DNA of 38,392 nucleotides from Microcaldota archaeon (GCA_018813505.1 JAHJBM010000087.1:1-38392), one strand, 5' to 3'. Counted from the first letter of the stretch, positions 18,057 to 29,001 are shown. Program-made: numbers and translations. The notes: generated by a model not told the origin, from the letters alone.

Positions 18057-19703
18057 TCACATATCCATATCCATGCCGCCAGGAGGCATTCCGCCTGGGC
18101 CGCCTCTTGAACCGCCTCTGGAACTGATGATATCATCAATTCTGAGCATAAGCCTTGCAGTTTCGGTTGCAGATGAAAGTGCTTGTTTCTTGACCTTTGC
18201 AGGCTCGAATATGCCAGAACCCTTAAGATCACCGACTTTTCCATTCATTACATCAACACCGACATTTTTGCCTTCTTTTTCCTTGTGTTTGTTTCTAAGT
18301 GAAACAATAGTGTCAATGACATCCATACCCGCATTCTCAGCCAATGCTCTTGGAATTGATTCCAATGCCTCTGCATATGCCTGAATTGCAAGCTGTTCTC
18401 TTCCACCGATTTGAACTGCATAGTCATGAAGTTCGCGGCTTATTTCCATTTCAACGCTGCCACCACCAACGACATATTTGCCATCTTCAAGTGCGCTTGA
18501 AACTGCACCACGAGCATCAACCACTGCACGTTCGACTTCGCTTACTACATGATCAGTTCCGCCTCTAACAAATACTGTGACAGACTTTGGATCTTTGCAT
18601 TCTTTCACAAATACCATCGCTTCGCCTGAGATCTTTTTCTCTTCAATAAGACCCGCACTTCCAAGCTCATCGGATTTCAGATCTTCAAGGCTTGATGCAA
18701 TACATGCACCTGTTGCTCTTGAGAGCTTTTCCATATCGCTCTTTTTCACTCTCCTCACTGCAGAGATTTTTTTCTTTGCAAGGAAGTGTTGTACAAGATC
18801 ATCAATGCCCTTTTGACAGAATACGAATGTTGCACCTGTTGCTGCAATCTTGTCAACCATGTTTTGCATCATCTTCTCTTCCTGGTGAAGGAATGCTTCC
18901 ATGTTCTCAGGTGATGTTATTTCGATTTTTGCATCTGTTTCAGTTTTTTCTATTTCAAGTGCAACATCGAGTAAAAGTACTTTTGCGTTTTTCACGCTTT
19001 TTGGCATAGCACTGTGAACAATTTCCTTGTCAACAACTACGCCTCTTATGAGCTCAGTATCCATTACTTCGCCACCTGCCTTTTTCTCGATCTTTATAAA
19101 GTCAAGGTCTACGTAGTGTTTGGATCCTTCTTTTGTTGATACTTGTAATACTGCCTCGGAAATTATACCAGAAATCTTATCTTTTTCCCGGTCGCTTCCT
19201 ATACCTTTTGACCCCATTGCAACCATTGCGATTTGTTTGAGTATTACTTTGTCATCAAGGTTTATTTCTTCTGCTGTTGCTGCAAGAACATCTTCTGCCT
19301 TTTTCGAAGCAAGCTCATAACCTTTTATAATGACTGTTGGATGGATGTTCTGATCAATAAGCTCACCTGCTTTCTTCAGAAGGTTTCCCGCAATAACTAC
19401 AGAAGTAGTTGTTCCATCACCAACTTCCTTGTCCTGTGTTTTTGCGATTTCAACCATCAGCTTAGCGGCTGGATGATCAACGTTCATTTCTTCGAGTATC
19501 GTAGCACCGTCATTTGTTATGACTATATCTCCAAGATCTGATACAAGCATTTTATCCATGCCTTTTGGACCAAGAGTGGTTTTTACGATATTTGCTACTG
19601 CATAACCGATTGCGATATTTATTCTCATCGCATCTCTTCCCAATACCCTTTGTGCCCCATCTGGCAATACATACATAGGTTCTCCACTTACTTGTTTCGA
19701 CAT
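18057..19703 (-). CDS. thsA: thermosome subunit (group II chaperonin)
   Basis: [35 protein letters not shown]-terminal [12 protein letters not shown]. Confidence 0.97.
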   Translation of the reverse strand: MSKQVSGEPMYVLPDGAQRVLGRDAMRINIAIGYAVANIVKTTLGPKGMDKMLVSDLGDIVITNDGATILEEMNVDHPAAKLMVEIAKTQDKEVGDGTTTSVVIAGNLLKKAGELIDQNIHPTVIIKGYELASKKAEDVLAATAEEINLDDKVILKQIAMVAMGSKGIGSDREKDKISGIISEAVLQVSTKEGSKHYVDLDFIKIEKKAGGEVMDTELIRGVVVDKEIVHSAMPKSVKNAKVLLLDVALEIEKTETDAKIEITSPENMEAFLHQEEKMMQNMVDKIAATGATFVFCQKGIDDLVQHFLAKKKISAVRRVKKSDMEKLSRATGACIASSLEDLKSDELGSAGLIEEKKISGEAMVFVKECKDPKSVTVFVRGGTDHVVSEVERAVVDARGAVSSALEDGKYVVGGGSVEMEISRELHDYAVQIGGREQLAIQAYAEALESIPRALAENAGMDVIDTIVSLRNKHKEKEGKNVGVDVMNGKVGDLKGSGIFEPAKVKKQALSSATETARLMLRIDDIISSRGGSRGGPGGMPPGGMDMDM

Positions 19704-19922
19704 AATTTCACCTCTAGATAAATATTGTATATTTGATTAATTGTTGAAAAATACCTCTATAGCCTTAAAATTCATTAAAATTGTAATAGTTCTATTGTGA
19801 ACAAACGTTTAAAAAAATAGCGACGAAAGCGAAAATTAGGCTGTTTGACTTATATGATCAAATATACGAAGAATAAAGATTAGAATAGGGATTAAAATAA
19901 CGATTAAGTATCACTGTAATTG

Positions 19923-20846
19923 ATGAAATTCAATATGGTCGGTCGGGAAGTAGAAATGCAAAAAGACCACATTTATGCTGTACTCACTGCGTTTATTTTA
20001 ATGATTGCTGGGATTTTTATACTCGAAATACTATGCACATTGATTTTACCCATACCTATTGATACCACATACCCTATTGAGGAGGTTACGCAAGAAACAA
20101 TATTTTTTATGAAGTTGGGTGCTGTCGAAAAGATAATTACGGGAATTTTAACTCCCATATATAATCTGATTTTTGCCGCAATAATATTTGTAGCAGCAAC
20201 ACGAATTTACAAAATGAAAATGGAAACCAACATATGTGCATCACTTGCAGCTGCTGATTTTTGTATATTTTTGATCTTGGCAGTTTTAGGATTATTGACT
20301 TATGTCATGGCATATGGTACTGGCTCGGTAGTTTCTGCGATATTGGGAATATTTGGGGATATTGCAACATTTGGATATACGTCAATACAATTGGGCATGT
20401 GGCTGATTATACTTATGGAATGGAACAGAACGAAGATTATGAAATTAGTACCAGTTGCATTATTTTTCGCAATTATAATGCTCATTGCTAGACATGCAAT
20501 AGGTTTCTTTGTGGCATACAATTCCGAAGTAGCTTATACTTTTGATATTCTAAGTTTAACAACAGTAATTCAAACCATGATAGATTTGTTTTTTGCATTG
20601 CCAATATTATATTTTGCTAGTTACATAAAAGCAAAGGATAAGATGGTTTATCTTTTTGGTGGTTTGTATGCAATGTCGACAATACTTGATATCATACGAG
20701 TGGTATTAACTTCATACGTTACAGCTGATCACATACTTTTGATGATTATTGTTGCGCTTAAACTGGCTTTGTTATATCTCCTTGCAGTTAATCTTGAATC
20801 AGTATTGGCATGGATACTGTCTGGGAAGAGGGAACAACACGCATAG
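19923..20846 (+). CDS. multi-pass membrane protein, unknown function
   Basis: Roughly seven hydrophobic segments; start uncertain. Confidence 0.65.
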   Translation: MKFNMVGREVEMQKDHIYAVLTAFILMIAGIFILEILCTLILPIPIDTTYPIEEVTQETIFFMKLGAVEKIITGILTPIYNLIFAAIIFVAATRIYKMKMETNICASLAAADFCIFLILAVLGLLTYVMAYGTGSVVSAILGIFGDIATFGYTSIQLGMWLIILMEWNRTKIMKLVPVALFFAIIMLIARHAIGFFVAYNSEVAYTFDILSLTTVIQTMIDLFFALPILYFASYIKAKDKMVYLFGGLYAMSTILDIIRVVLTSYVTADHILLMIIVALKLALLYLLAVNLESVLAWILSGKREQHA

Positions 20847-20926
20847 AATAAGCACAATGATTACATAAATTTACATGAAAATAAACTTTAAATATGTTTG
20901 TATACAACCTATATTTGTGTTTTATT

Positions 20927-21952
20927 ATGGCAAATAGGCATATATATAGAAAACCACAACCTTACAAAACTCAGTTTGGCTGGCGTGTTGCTTTAAATGG
21001 AAGACCAACCAGACTTTCTGAATTAGCCAGACATTTTGATGATCAACACCTTCCAAGTTCTACTAGAATGCCACAATTCTATTTTAATAGACCACTCAGT
21101 GCTTTTGAAATTGGCGGTTTGGTCAATACCATGTTAGATGATCCGCTAATAACCCCAAGAAGAGTTTGTGCTGCAGCATATGTTATTGCAGCATTAGATC
21201 TTGTGAGAACAACATATGATGAAAAACGATACGGATCAGTACTCGATTATATAAGAACTGCACTTCGAGCAGCTAAGAAAAATATTGCACCGCAGATAGT
21301 TATTGCAGCACTTGAAATTACAAATAAACGTATTTCACCTTTAGTATATGGTGGTAAAGGACTTCAGCCAGAAAAACAACTTGTAACATTAATGGGAATG
21401 TGTACATCACCTGAAGAAACAGAAAGAATGACTACCCTGCTTGCGCTTAGTAGAGCCGAAATAGAAATGTATGGTGTGAATAAACAATGGCCAAGAGATT
21501 TGGATCATGAAACCGAATCATTTAGTGAGTTAGTATCTAGGTTTGATGATATGGTGATTCCAAGTGAACCCCCAACAATACCATACCGAATCATACGCAG
21601 ACCATTAAATGAAGAAGAGAGAAAACGATTGCTTGGTCTGATTGCCCCTGAACAAAATGAGATACTAACATGTGCGGCAATATACTTTGCATTGCAACTT
21701 GGCATAGAAGATACATTTGAGATTGTAAATGATAGATACAGTGAGGCAGGTATTCTTCTGCCATCCACACTTACTACATCTACACTTGCGCTCACACTGA
21801 ATCAACAGGATTGGATAAGGAGTAGGCTGATACGACAACAAGACCAAATCAGTCGCTTGACAGGTATGTTTTATTCTCCATACAAGGGCGAACAAAATAT
21901 TGCCAGGATAGTGATGGATGCTGCAAACCTGGATTTTACTAAAAGCCAATAA
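20927..21952 (+). CDS. hypothetical protein with internal tandem duplication
   Basis: ATG at 20927 follows TATA-like ctttaaatatg; LSELARHFDDQHLP...RPLSAFEIGGL vs FSELVSRFDDMVIP...RPLNEEERKRLLGL. Confidence 0.7.
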   Translation: MANRHIYRKPQPYKTQFGWRVALNGRPTRLSELARHFDDQHLPSSTRMPQFYFNRPLSAFEIGGLVNTMLDDPLITPRRVCAAAYVIAALDLVRTTYDEKRYGSVLDYIRTALRAAKKNIAPQIVIAALEITNKRISPLVYGGKGLQPEKQLVTLMGMCTSPEETERMTTLLALSRAEIEMYGVNKQWPRDLDHETESFSELVSRFDDMVIPSEPPTIPYRIIRRPLNEEERKRLLGLIAPEQNEILTCAAIYFALQLGIEDTFEIVNDRYSEAGILLPSTLTTSTLALTLNQQDWIRSRLIRQQDQISRLTGMFYSPYKGEQNIARIVMDAANLDFTKSQ

Positions 21953-21990
21953 ATAAAAGAAGAATCATATCTCATAACTATTGATCGATC

Positions 21991-23313
21991 ATGGATTTAG
22001 GCAAAAAACTAAGGCAGGCACTTGCAAAGCTGACCAATCGACCTTACGTCGACAAGGATGATGTAAAGGCACTGATAAAGGATTTGCAAAGAGTGCTGAT
22101 TTCATCCGATGTTAATGTAAAGCTAGTACTGAAACTTTCCAAAAGTATTGAAGAACGTGCGCTTAAAACAGACAAAATTGAAGCGCTTTCACTCAAGGAG
22201 CATGTCACAAAAGTAGTGTATGATGAACTCGTAAAGCTGATGGGTGAAACATATACGCCAAGACTTGATAAACATAGAATACTTCTTCTTGGACTATACG
22301 GATCTGGAAAAACCACCACAATTTCAAAACTCGCTCATTTTTACAAGACAAGAGGACTTAGTGTTGGAGTGGTTGCTGCCGATACTGATAGACCGGCTGC
22401 ACAGGAGCAACTTGAACAGCTTGCAAAGAAAGTGGGCTCGGCTTATTACACCATTAAAGGAGAGAAGAACCCATCGAAGATTGTTGCCGATGCGCTGAAA
22501 AAAGCAAAAGAAGACGTGATAATAGTCGATTCTGCAGGAAGGAATGCGCTTGAAGATGAGCTTATAGGTGAACTCAAATCAATAGCAGATGTACTGAAAC
22601 CTGATGAAAATTTCCTTGTTGTTAGTGGAGATATCGGCCAGATAGCAGGAAACCAGGCAATCGAATTCAGTAATGCAGTTCCAATTTCAGGAGTCATAGT
22701 TACTAAGATGGATGGTTCTGCAAAAGGCGGAGGTGCATTGAGTTCAGTAGCTGCCGCAAATACAAAAATAGCATTCATAGGAACTGGAGAAAAACCATCT
22801 GATTTTGAAATCTACAAATCCGAGAAATTTGTTGGGAGATTGCTTGGAGTTCCTGATATTGAAGCTTTGATAGAGAAGATAAATGAGATTTCAAAGGACG
22901 CGGATATAGGAAAGATAGAATCAGATGAATTAACCATTGAATCTTTTTATGAGCAACTTAAAGCTGCAAAGAAAATGGGACCGCTCGGAAGCGTGCTTTC
23001 AATGATGGGAGCTGCAGATGTACCAAAAGAGATGGTGCAACAAAGTGAGGAGAAACTAAAGAAATTTGAAAACATGATTAATTCCATGACAACGGCAGAG
23101 AAAAAGGATGCCGCGCTTTTGAAAAACCAACCAAGTAGGATTATAAGAATAGCAAAAGGCGCAGGTTGTACTGAGAAAGAAGTGCGTGAATTTTTGGCAC
23201 AATTCGAGAAGATGGAAAAGATGATGAACATGTTCAAAAAGAACAGGGGATTCAGGAAAAAAGTCGAGAAAATGATGAAAGGCGGGGGAATGCAAGGAAT
23301 GAATGTAGGATGA
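21991..23313 (+). CDS. srp54: signal recognition particle protein SRP54
   Basis: GLYGSGKTTTISKLA, DTDRPAAQEQL, VDSAGR, TKMDGSAKGGG, Met-rich M domain. Confidence 0.96.
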   Translation: MDLGKKLRQALAKLTNRPYVDKDDVKALIKDLQRVLISSDVNVKLVLKLSKSIEERALKTDKIEALSLKEHVTKVVYDELVKLMGETYTPRLDKHRILLLGLYGSGKTTTISKLAHFYKTRGLSVGVVAADTDRPAAQEQLEQLAKKVGSAYYTIKGEKNPSKIVADALKKAKEDVIIVDSAGRNALEDELIGELKSIADVLKPDENFLVVSGDIGQIAGNQAIEFSNAVPISGVIVTKMDGSAKGGGALSSVAAANTKIAFIGTGEKPSDFEIYKSEKFVGRLLGVPDIEALIEKINEISKDADIGKIESDELTIESFYEQLKAAKKMGPLGSVLSMMGAADVPKEMVQQSEEKLKKFENMINSMTTAEKKDAALLKNQPSRIIRIAKGAGCTEKEVREFLAQFEKMEKMMNMFKKNRGFRKKVEKMMKGGGMQGMNVG

Positions 23314-23558
23314 GGTGGAAGATATGGGTTTTGGGGAGAGAGAGTAATAGCAGCAGGAAAAAAAGTATTGGGTTGGATGGATCGTGTAACAGATAAAACA
23401 ATTGAAGTTGGAAGCGAAGCAGTTTCAGCAAACATGGAAAAAGTAAGCCATGCAAATGGCACGCTTGAACTAGAACCAGTAGTAGTTGCAACCCATACCC
23501 CGGATTTGGAAGCCATAAACGTAAAACACCTGACAAGCAAATGCATGATGACGGAATT

Positions 23559-23681
23559 ATGTCAAAACCGCCAAAACATTTCCTAAAAGGACTTGGCCAC
23601 CGGGGCGATGGAAATCCAGTTCAGGGAACAAAAAGAAGTGTTGGGTGTAAAGTTAAATGTCGCTGTGGAAGCGGACATTAA
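23559..23681 (+). CDS. possible small Cys/Gly-rich ORF (MSKPPKHFLKGLGHRGDGNPVQGTKRSVGCKVKCRCGSGH)
   Basis: Open frame extending back to about 23474; overlaps another open frame. Confidence 0.25.
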   Translation: MSKPPKHFLKGLGHRGDGNPVQGTKRSVGCKVKCRCGSGH

Positions 23682-23832
23682 AGTGCGCAACATCGAAGGC
23701 ACTGACCTTCTTAGGGGGTTTCTGTTGTCTGTTTCCAGTTCAGTAAGGCACTAAACCAAGATCCGAAATCATAAATACAAAGCTCGAAACAGAAACCCCA
23801 AAACTGGAAACCCGGAACTGGGAACGCAATTA

Positions 23833-24250
23833 GGTGAGGAACATAGCCTGCCTTTTGTATCCGAAAAAACCGTGAAAATATATCGCGGCTTCTGGTTTTC
23901 ATGAGTCGGATTTGGACCTCATAACAAAATCCAAGACCCCAAACCGAAAACGCAGTTCGGTGCAGCATTGGACTTGCATCTGACAAATTACTTTGCCAAA
24001 AGCTCCTGAATTCTTGCGAATCCAGAACGCGGCGGAAACGCCTTGCTCTGTCATTGGATAAAGGAATACGCGTTGCATCCCCGGAGGGTATCGTTTCTGT
24101 AGCATTCCCCAGCCCTTAAAGCTATGGCGATCTGCAATAGCAGATTGCCAGTAGCGAACATAGTTCGCTGTAGATTATCCTCGCAGAGGGCAGAACTTCC
24201 TCAGTAGTTGCATCCTACGACGCAACACCGTTGGCTGCATGTACCTCACC
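23833..24250 (-). ncRNA. rnpB: RNase P RNA
   Basis: Minus strand: P1 GGTGAGGTACATGCAGCC pairs with 3' GGCTATGTTCCTCACC; P3-like hairpin GTTGC...GCAAC; GAGGAAGTTCTGCCC (CR I-like); GCTACAGAAACGATACCC (CR IV-like); further hairpins AGCGAAC/GTTCGCT and GCAATCTGC/GCAGATCGC. Confidence 0.88.
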
Positions 24251-24299
24251 AAATTATTTTGTGTGTAAAACAGGTTAAAAATCTATGCAGAACCACTTA

Positions 24300-25232
24300 T
24301 CACCTAAACGGTCTTGAGTTTCTTCTAAGAGGCCGGATTCCGCAAAGAGAACAAAGAGTTTGTTCAACAGATTCAATTTCATTTGGGTCTAAAGCAGCGC
24401 ACATATCTGATTCTACTAATACAGCTGGATATGCAAATGCCTTGCTCAGGGAAGACAATGAATTTACAATTGATGCTGCTTTTTCTATATTTTCTTTACC
24501 AAGAACTTCAACCCGTAATGGGATATCTTCATCAGATGGTTTGATATAGAACAAGTAAATATTTGGGTTTTGATCGTGTGGAAATGCAACAGTCATCTCG
24601 TTTTCATTAAGCAGATATTGACAAAGCAGACTATCAGAACATTTGAGCCCAAACTTGCTGGAAAGTGTCCGTGATCTGGAATCCTTGATTACACCACAAA
24701 TAATGCAATTTTTTTCTTTTGAATATGAATAAAGCTTTTGATAAAGCCCCATGACTTCAGAATAAAGAACAGAAAGTTCGCTTTCTTTTTCAGGACGATC
24801 TGAAGGAAGTGTAGTCAGTGAGCCGTCAAGCAAAAGTATTTCAGGTGAGAAATTTTCAAGCAGTTCAATGGCGCATGAAATCTCGCTTTTAAGCCGCACC
24901 AAAGAGCGGAAGAGATTTGCCTCATGCTCATCAAGAGAATGTTTCAGCGAGGTCAGTGATTTTGGAGTACGATTTGGGAAATAATCGCATGATTTCAGTT
25001 TCGAGTTTTCATAGATAAAACGAACGCCTGCAGAACGATAGACCACTATGTCGGCACCGTGCATCCTGTGCGCAAGGATACCGCCATCAACAGCGCAAAC
25101 AGATATATCAATAACCAGAGAATTGATTTTTTTTATTAAATTTTCTGTTTTACGCAGCTCGTTTGCCTGGTTTTTCATGAATAAATAATTTGAATTAATT
25201 TCCTGTGCAAGAGCAGTAAGTTCGTTTCGCAT
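24300..25232 (-). CDS. NurA-domain nuclease
   Basis: AVDGGILAH, EILLLDGSL, GVIKDSRSRTLSS. Confidence 0.8.
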   Translation of the reverse strand: MRNELTALAQEINSNYLFMKNQANELRKTENLIKKINSLVIDISVCAVDGGILAHRMHGADIVVYRSAGVRFIYENSKLKSCDYFPNRTPKSLTSLKHSLDEHEANLFRSLVRLKSEISCAIELLENFSPEILLLDGSLTTLPSDRPEKESELSVLYSEVMGLYQKLYSYSKEKNCIICGVIKDSRSRTLSSKFGLKCSDSLLCQYLLNENEMTVAFPHDQNPNIYLFYIKPSDEDIPLRVEVLGKENIEKAASIVNSLSSLSKAFAYPAVLVESDMCAALDPNEIESVEQTLCSLCGIRPLRRNSRPFR

Positions 25233-25285
25233 GTGTAAATAGAGATGGAGTAAGATATTAAAATAGCCATTCGTGAATAGTATGT

Positions 25286-25801
25286 ATGATTCTTTCTGAT
25301 CAGGATATCAAAAAAATGCTTAAGCAAGGAAAAATCAAAGTCGAACCACTTGAAGATAGTCAGATCGGTCCGGCAAGTATAGACCTTACACTCGACGATG
25401 AGTGGCAGTTCTTCAAAGAACAACTCAAGAAGAAAACAATTGATCTTTCAAAAACAGGATTCCAGACAGCCTTTAAAACAACCAGAAGAAAAACAATAAC
25501 ACTGAAACCAGGGCAAATGTGTCTTGCAAAAACAGTAGAAATGGTTACACTGCCAGCAGATATTATGGGAAAACTCGAAGGCAGAAGCAGGTTTGCCAGG
25601 ATGGGGCTGGTCATACATATCACCAGTGCATTGGTCCAACCAGGAAGCAACAATCACCAGGTACTTGAGATAGTAAATCTTGCACCATTCCCAGTTAAGC
25701 TACATGCTGGTATGCGGATATCACAGATGGTACTTGAAAAACTTGAAAGCCCGACAACAAAACCATATCGCAAATTCGGATCAATAGCAGTAAAACAATA
25801 G
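25286..25801 (+). CDS. dcd: dCTP deaminase
   Basis: IGPASIDLTLDDEW, GKLEGRSRFARMGLVIHITSALVQPGSNNHQVLEIVN. Confidence 0.92.
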   Translation: MILSDQDIKKMLKQGKIKVEPLEDSQIGPASIDLTLDDEWQFFKEQLKKKTIDLSKTGFQTAFKTTRRKTITLKPGQMCLAKTVEMVTLPADIMGKLEGRSRFARMGLVIHITSALVQPGSNNHQVLEIVNLAPFPVKLHAGMRISQMVLEKLESPTTKPYRKFGSIAVKQ

Positions 25802-25809
25802 GTGGAAAT

Positions 25810-26445
25810 TTGCACGACATATCATCTAAAACAATAGTCACTGTAACAATAGCGATACTTGTAGTGATCATGATTGCATCCAACTATTTGTATAGTTCCG
25901 AATTCCAGAATCCAAAGATCGTTTTCAAAGAAGAACCAATACACAAAAACAAGGAATTGCAATTAAAAAATGGCGAACAGTACCAATATACCTATGTTGT
26001 AAACAGCACAGAAGTAAACATAACTTACATCGTCACAAAAAGTACCAATTGTACAAATATACGACTAAAAGAAGTAGTTGAGGATTCTGACATATGCCTT
26101 GATAAATGGGGGGTTGACCAAAGCGGATATAATGCAACGTTGCTTAACCCGACAGTTCTGATGTTCAGACCATGGATGCTGGCATTGGATAATAACTGGA
26201 AATGGAATACCAGCACATATATGATGCTTGGAAATGAACTGAACTATCTCGGCTCGACAAGATATCGGGTTGTAAGAACTGAGGAATATAACGGAAGAGA
26301 AAGTTTTGTAGTCGAGATTTCAACCAATGTGGGCATGCCGGAATATCAATGGGTTGATGTAGAAAAAAGAATATTGTTGAGAACAATAGGCCCCACTTAT
26401 GAAATCTTGTTTGTGAACGGACCAATCAAATTACAGAATAATTAA
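25810..26445 (+). CDS. hypothetical membrane-anchored protein
   Basis: N-terminal TM TIVTVTIAILVVIMIASNYLY followed by a soluble region; start uncertain. Confidence 0.65.
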   Translation: MHDISSKTIVTVTIAILVVIMIASNYLYSSEFQNPKIVFKEEPIHKNKELQLKNGEQYQYTYVVNSTEVNITYIVTKSTNCTNIRLKEVVEDSDICLDKWGVDQSGYNATLLNPTVLMFRPWMLALDNNWKWNTSTYMMLGNELNYLGSTRYRVVRTEEYNGRESFVVEISTNVGMPEYQWVDVEKRILLRTIGPTYEILFVNGPIKLQNN

Positions 26446-26474
26446 TGATAAAAGAAAAAAGAGATAATAAAATA

Positions 26475-26642
26475 TTACCTCACAACAACTAGAGGAATTG
26501 TTCCTGCATCCATTTCATTTTCTGCAATCTGGATAAATGATATTTTACCAGCAATAACCTTTACAAGAGGTGGTGCGCCCATGGAAAGTTGTAATGCTCT
26601 AGCGCCGATAATTCGTGCAATTTCGTATTTTGTAAGATCCAT
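26475..26642 (-). CDS. rpoK: DNA-directed RNA polymerase subunit K (Rpo6)
   Basis: MDLTKYEIARIIGARALQLSMGAPPLVKVIAGKISFIQIAENEMDAGTIPLVVVR* ; 55 aa, absent from the supplied ORF track. Confidence 0.92.
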   Translation of the reverse strand: MDLTKYEIARIIGARALQLSMGAPPLVKVIAGKISFIQIAENEMDAGTIPLVVVR

Positions 26643-26702
26643 AAGATTCACCGTATAAAATCCTAAGAGTCACAATAAGACAATTAGTAACATTATACGT
26701 AT

Positions 26703-27896
26703 CTACAAAACAATATAAACATTGCCTTTTTCTCCAAGGATCAGTGCAGTCTCACTTGAGAACTTAAATGATTTGGCCATGCCACCAGAAATCTTGATCA
26801 TCATACTGGTTTTTATAGCTGCACCGCGACCGTCAAAAAGATAAAGAACCCCTTCGTTTCCTTCCTCGTCATTAAGCAGGAATCGGGTGTATGTGGATTT
26901 TACCTTTTTTGTCTTTTGATATTCCCTGATCTCTATAGATACAACACGCAGAATCTCAGTATTGATGTTGCGCATCCGATCCCTGATCTTTGTTATATTG
27001 GTAATCTTTGTTTCCTTGAACTTCTTTTTTGCGAATTTGAATGCCAACGTTATTTCGTGCTTTGCCTGTTGAACCATATTGTTCATTTCGCGCTTCATTA
27101 TACCATCATCGCCACCTGAAAGCATCATGGTCTCGTATGCTTTTTTGAAAAATGAATCTGGTAAAAACTCAATCTCATTCTGTGTTTTTATTTCCTCGAT
27201 TTTTTCCAGTTCTATAGTAGCGATTTCGGATGAAATATGGTCTGCCGCATGAGATGAAATGCCACCGATGTGTTGTAAACCTTCGGAGATATGATCGATC
27301 TCTATTATCTGAGGCTCGTTTGACGATCCTGCAAGGGCTTCTGAGGGTTGAGTGGTCTCGGGATCAAGACCAGTTTGATCTGTGAGGCTTTCTGCATCAA
27401 TTCCAGAGATAACTTCGAGATAGCTAGTAAGGAACTCCTGCATGGCTTTTCTACCGTTTTCTTCAGTATCCATTTCACCGCGGTGCTTTTTGTTTACAGC
27501 TTTCATATAGATCTTTTCGATAGTCGGCATCATCTTCTTTTTTACTGCTGCACCCTTCTGTTTTCCGAGACGTTTTTCAAACATCTGACTTATAGGTCCA
27601 AGAACTTTCTGTTTTGTTTGCTCAGAAGGTTCGTCTTCTTTTTTCTCTTCTGAAGAACCATGGGAAAATATTTCTGCAAATGACATGAGCTCAGGCTCAG
27701 TCTTTTTCTTTCTATCCAATGTTTCCTGAGCCACCTCCCTTACGGAAGGTTCTTTATCATAACTCAATTCAACCAATGCAAAAAGTGCGGCAGGATCATC
27801 AAGCGTACCTAATGAAACAGCAGCTTTTTTTCTTACTTCTGGATTTTCGTCGAATGTAAGCGACACCAATTTATTCAAATTTGCACCAACATGCAT
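26703..27896 (-). CDS. hypothetical protein with N-terminal HEAT-like repeats
   Basis: ENPEVRKKAAVSLGTLDDPAALFALVELSYDKEPSVREVAQETL. Confidence 0.7.
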   Translation of the reverse strand: MHVGANLNKLVSLTFDENPEVRKKAAVSLGTLDDPAALFALVELSYDKEPSVREVAQETLDRKKKTEPELMSFAEIFSHGSSEEKKEDEPSEQTKQKVLGPISQMFEKRLGKQKGAAVKKKMMPTIEKIYMKAVNKKHRGEMDTEENGRKAMQEFLTSYLEVISGIDAESLTDQTGLDPETTQPSEALAGSSNEPQIIEIDHISEGLQHIGGISSHAADHISSEIATIELEKIEEIKTQNEIEFLPDSFFKKAYETMMLSGGDDGIMKREMNNMVQQAKHEITLAFKFAKKKFKETKITNITKIRDRMRNINTEILRVVSIEIREYQKTKKVKSTYTRFLLNDEEGNEGVLYLFDGRGAAIKTSMMIKISGGMAKSFKFSSETALILGEKGNVYIVL

Positions 27897-27936
27897 TTTA
27901 TTACCTCATCTCAACCCCAAGAATATCAAACTGAAA

Positions 27937-29001
27937 TTATTTAATTATTCTCTCGATTTTATCCAAAGCGAAATCGATATCTTTTAGATCGAAATTGCCC
28001 ATGTGTGCTATCCTCAGACCATTATCCTTGAATTTGCCTCTTGCACCGACGATCTGGATTTTATACTCAGCAAGAAGTTTGTTTCTTACATCCTTTGCAC
28101 TTATTCCGACAGGACAGACAAAACCAGTCACCGTGTTTGATTCAAACCCTTTTTCAGCAATAAGATCAAGACCCATACCAAGGATGCGTTTACGAGTATG
28201 TTCTGCAGCGGCTTTGTGGCGTTTTACGCATCCATTCAACCCACCATTGTTATCTAGGACATCAAATGCCTTTTGCAATGCCCAGAACAACGATATTGCA
28301 GGGGTATTGGGAGTTTGTTTGTCTTTTTCAAATCGTTTTTTATGCCGCCTCAAATCACAATAATAACTTGGAATAGAATTCCGAGTGGTAAAGCGTTCAA
28401 TTGCATCTTTACTTAGACCAATTAATGACATCCCAGGAGGGGATGCGATTCCTTTCTGGCTTCCTGATACAAACGCATCAACGTAAAAGTTTTTCATGTT
28501 AAATTCTGTACCTGGCCATGCAGATATGCCATCTACTATTGTGAGCATGTCTTTTGATTTTGCATATTTGCAGATTTCTTTTATATGGTTTGTCACGCCA
28601 AGGCTCGTTTCGTTGTAGACAATTGCAAGAACTTTTGCATCGCTACTGTCTATTGTTGCTTTTGTTCTTTCCAAATCCCAGCCTTTGCCTTCTTCGATCT
28701 TGTTTGCAATTGAATTTGCATAGACCTGAACAGTTTGTACTTGCTTTTCACCAAAGTCACCATTAGGAAAACAAATAACATTGTCATTTTTTTCACAAAG
28801 GTTCAGAACAAGAGTTTCAAGTCCAAGTGCACCAGATCCTGTGAGTACATATGCCTCATCTGCACCAAAATAGTATTTTAATCGGGTAACAAGATCACCA
28901 TAAAGCTCGGAGAATTCAGTAGAACGATGGGTTATCATAGGTTTGCATTGTGCTTTTGAGATTTCATCCAGAACAGGCACTGGCCCGGGCGTAAGCAACA
29001 T
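27937..29001 (-). CDS. class V aminotransferase (alanine-glyoxylate/serine-pyruvate type)
   Basis: LTPGPVPV, THRSTEFSEL, SGSQKGIASPPGMSL. Confidence 0.9.
   Translation of the reverse strand: MLLTPGPVPVLDEISKAQCKPMITHRSTEFSELYGDLVTRLKYYFGADEAYVLTGSGALGLETLVLNLCEKNDNVICFPNGDFGEKQVQTVQVYANSIANKIEEGKGWDLERTKATIDSSDAKVLAIVYNETSLGVTNHIKEICKYAKSKDMLTIVDGISAWPGTEFNMKNFYVDAFVSGSQKGIASPPGMSLIGLSKDAIERFTTRNSIPSYYCDLRRHKKRFEKDKQTPNTPAISLFWALQKAFDVLDNNGGLNGCVKRHKAAAEHTRKRILGMGLDLIAEKGFESNTVTGFVCPVGISAKDVRNKLLAEYKIQIVGARGKFKDNGLRIAHMGNFDLKDIDFALDKIERIIK

Noticed and set aside
22947-23546. 199-aa minus-strand ORF
   Set aside because: Antisense to the well-supported SRP54 coding region; composition is reverse-frame artefact.
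23711-24105. ORFs 23711..23986 and 23899..24105 on the minus strand
   Set aside because: They lie in the RNase P RNA gene and have no protein-like motifs.
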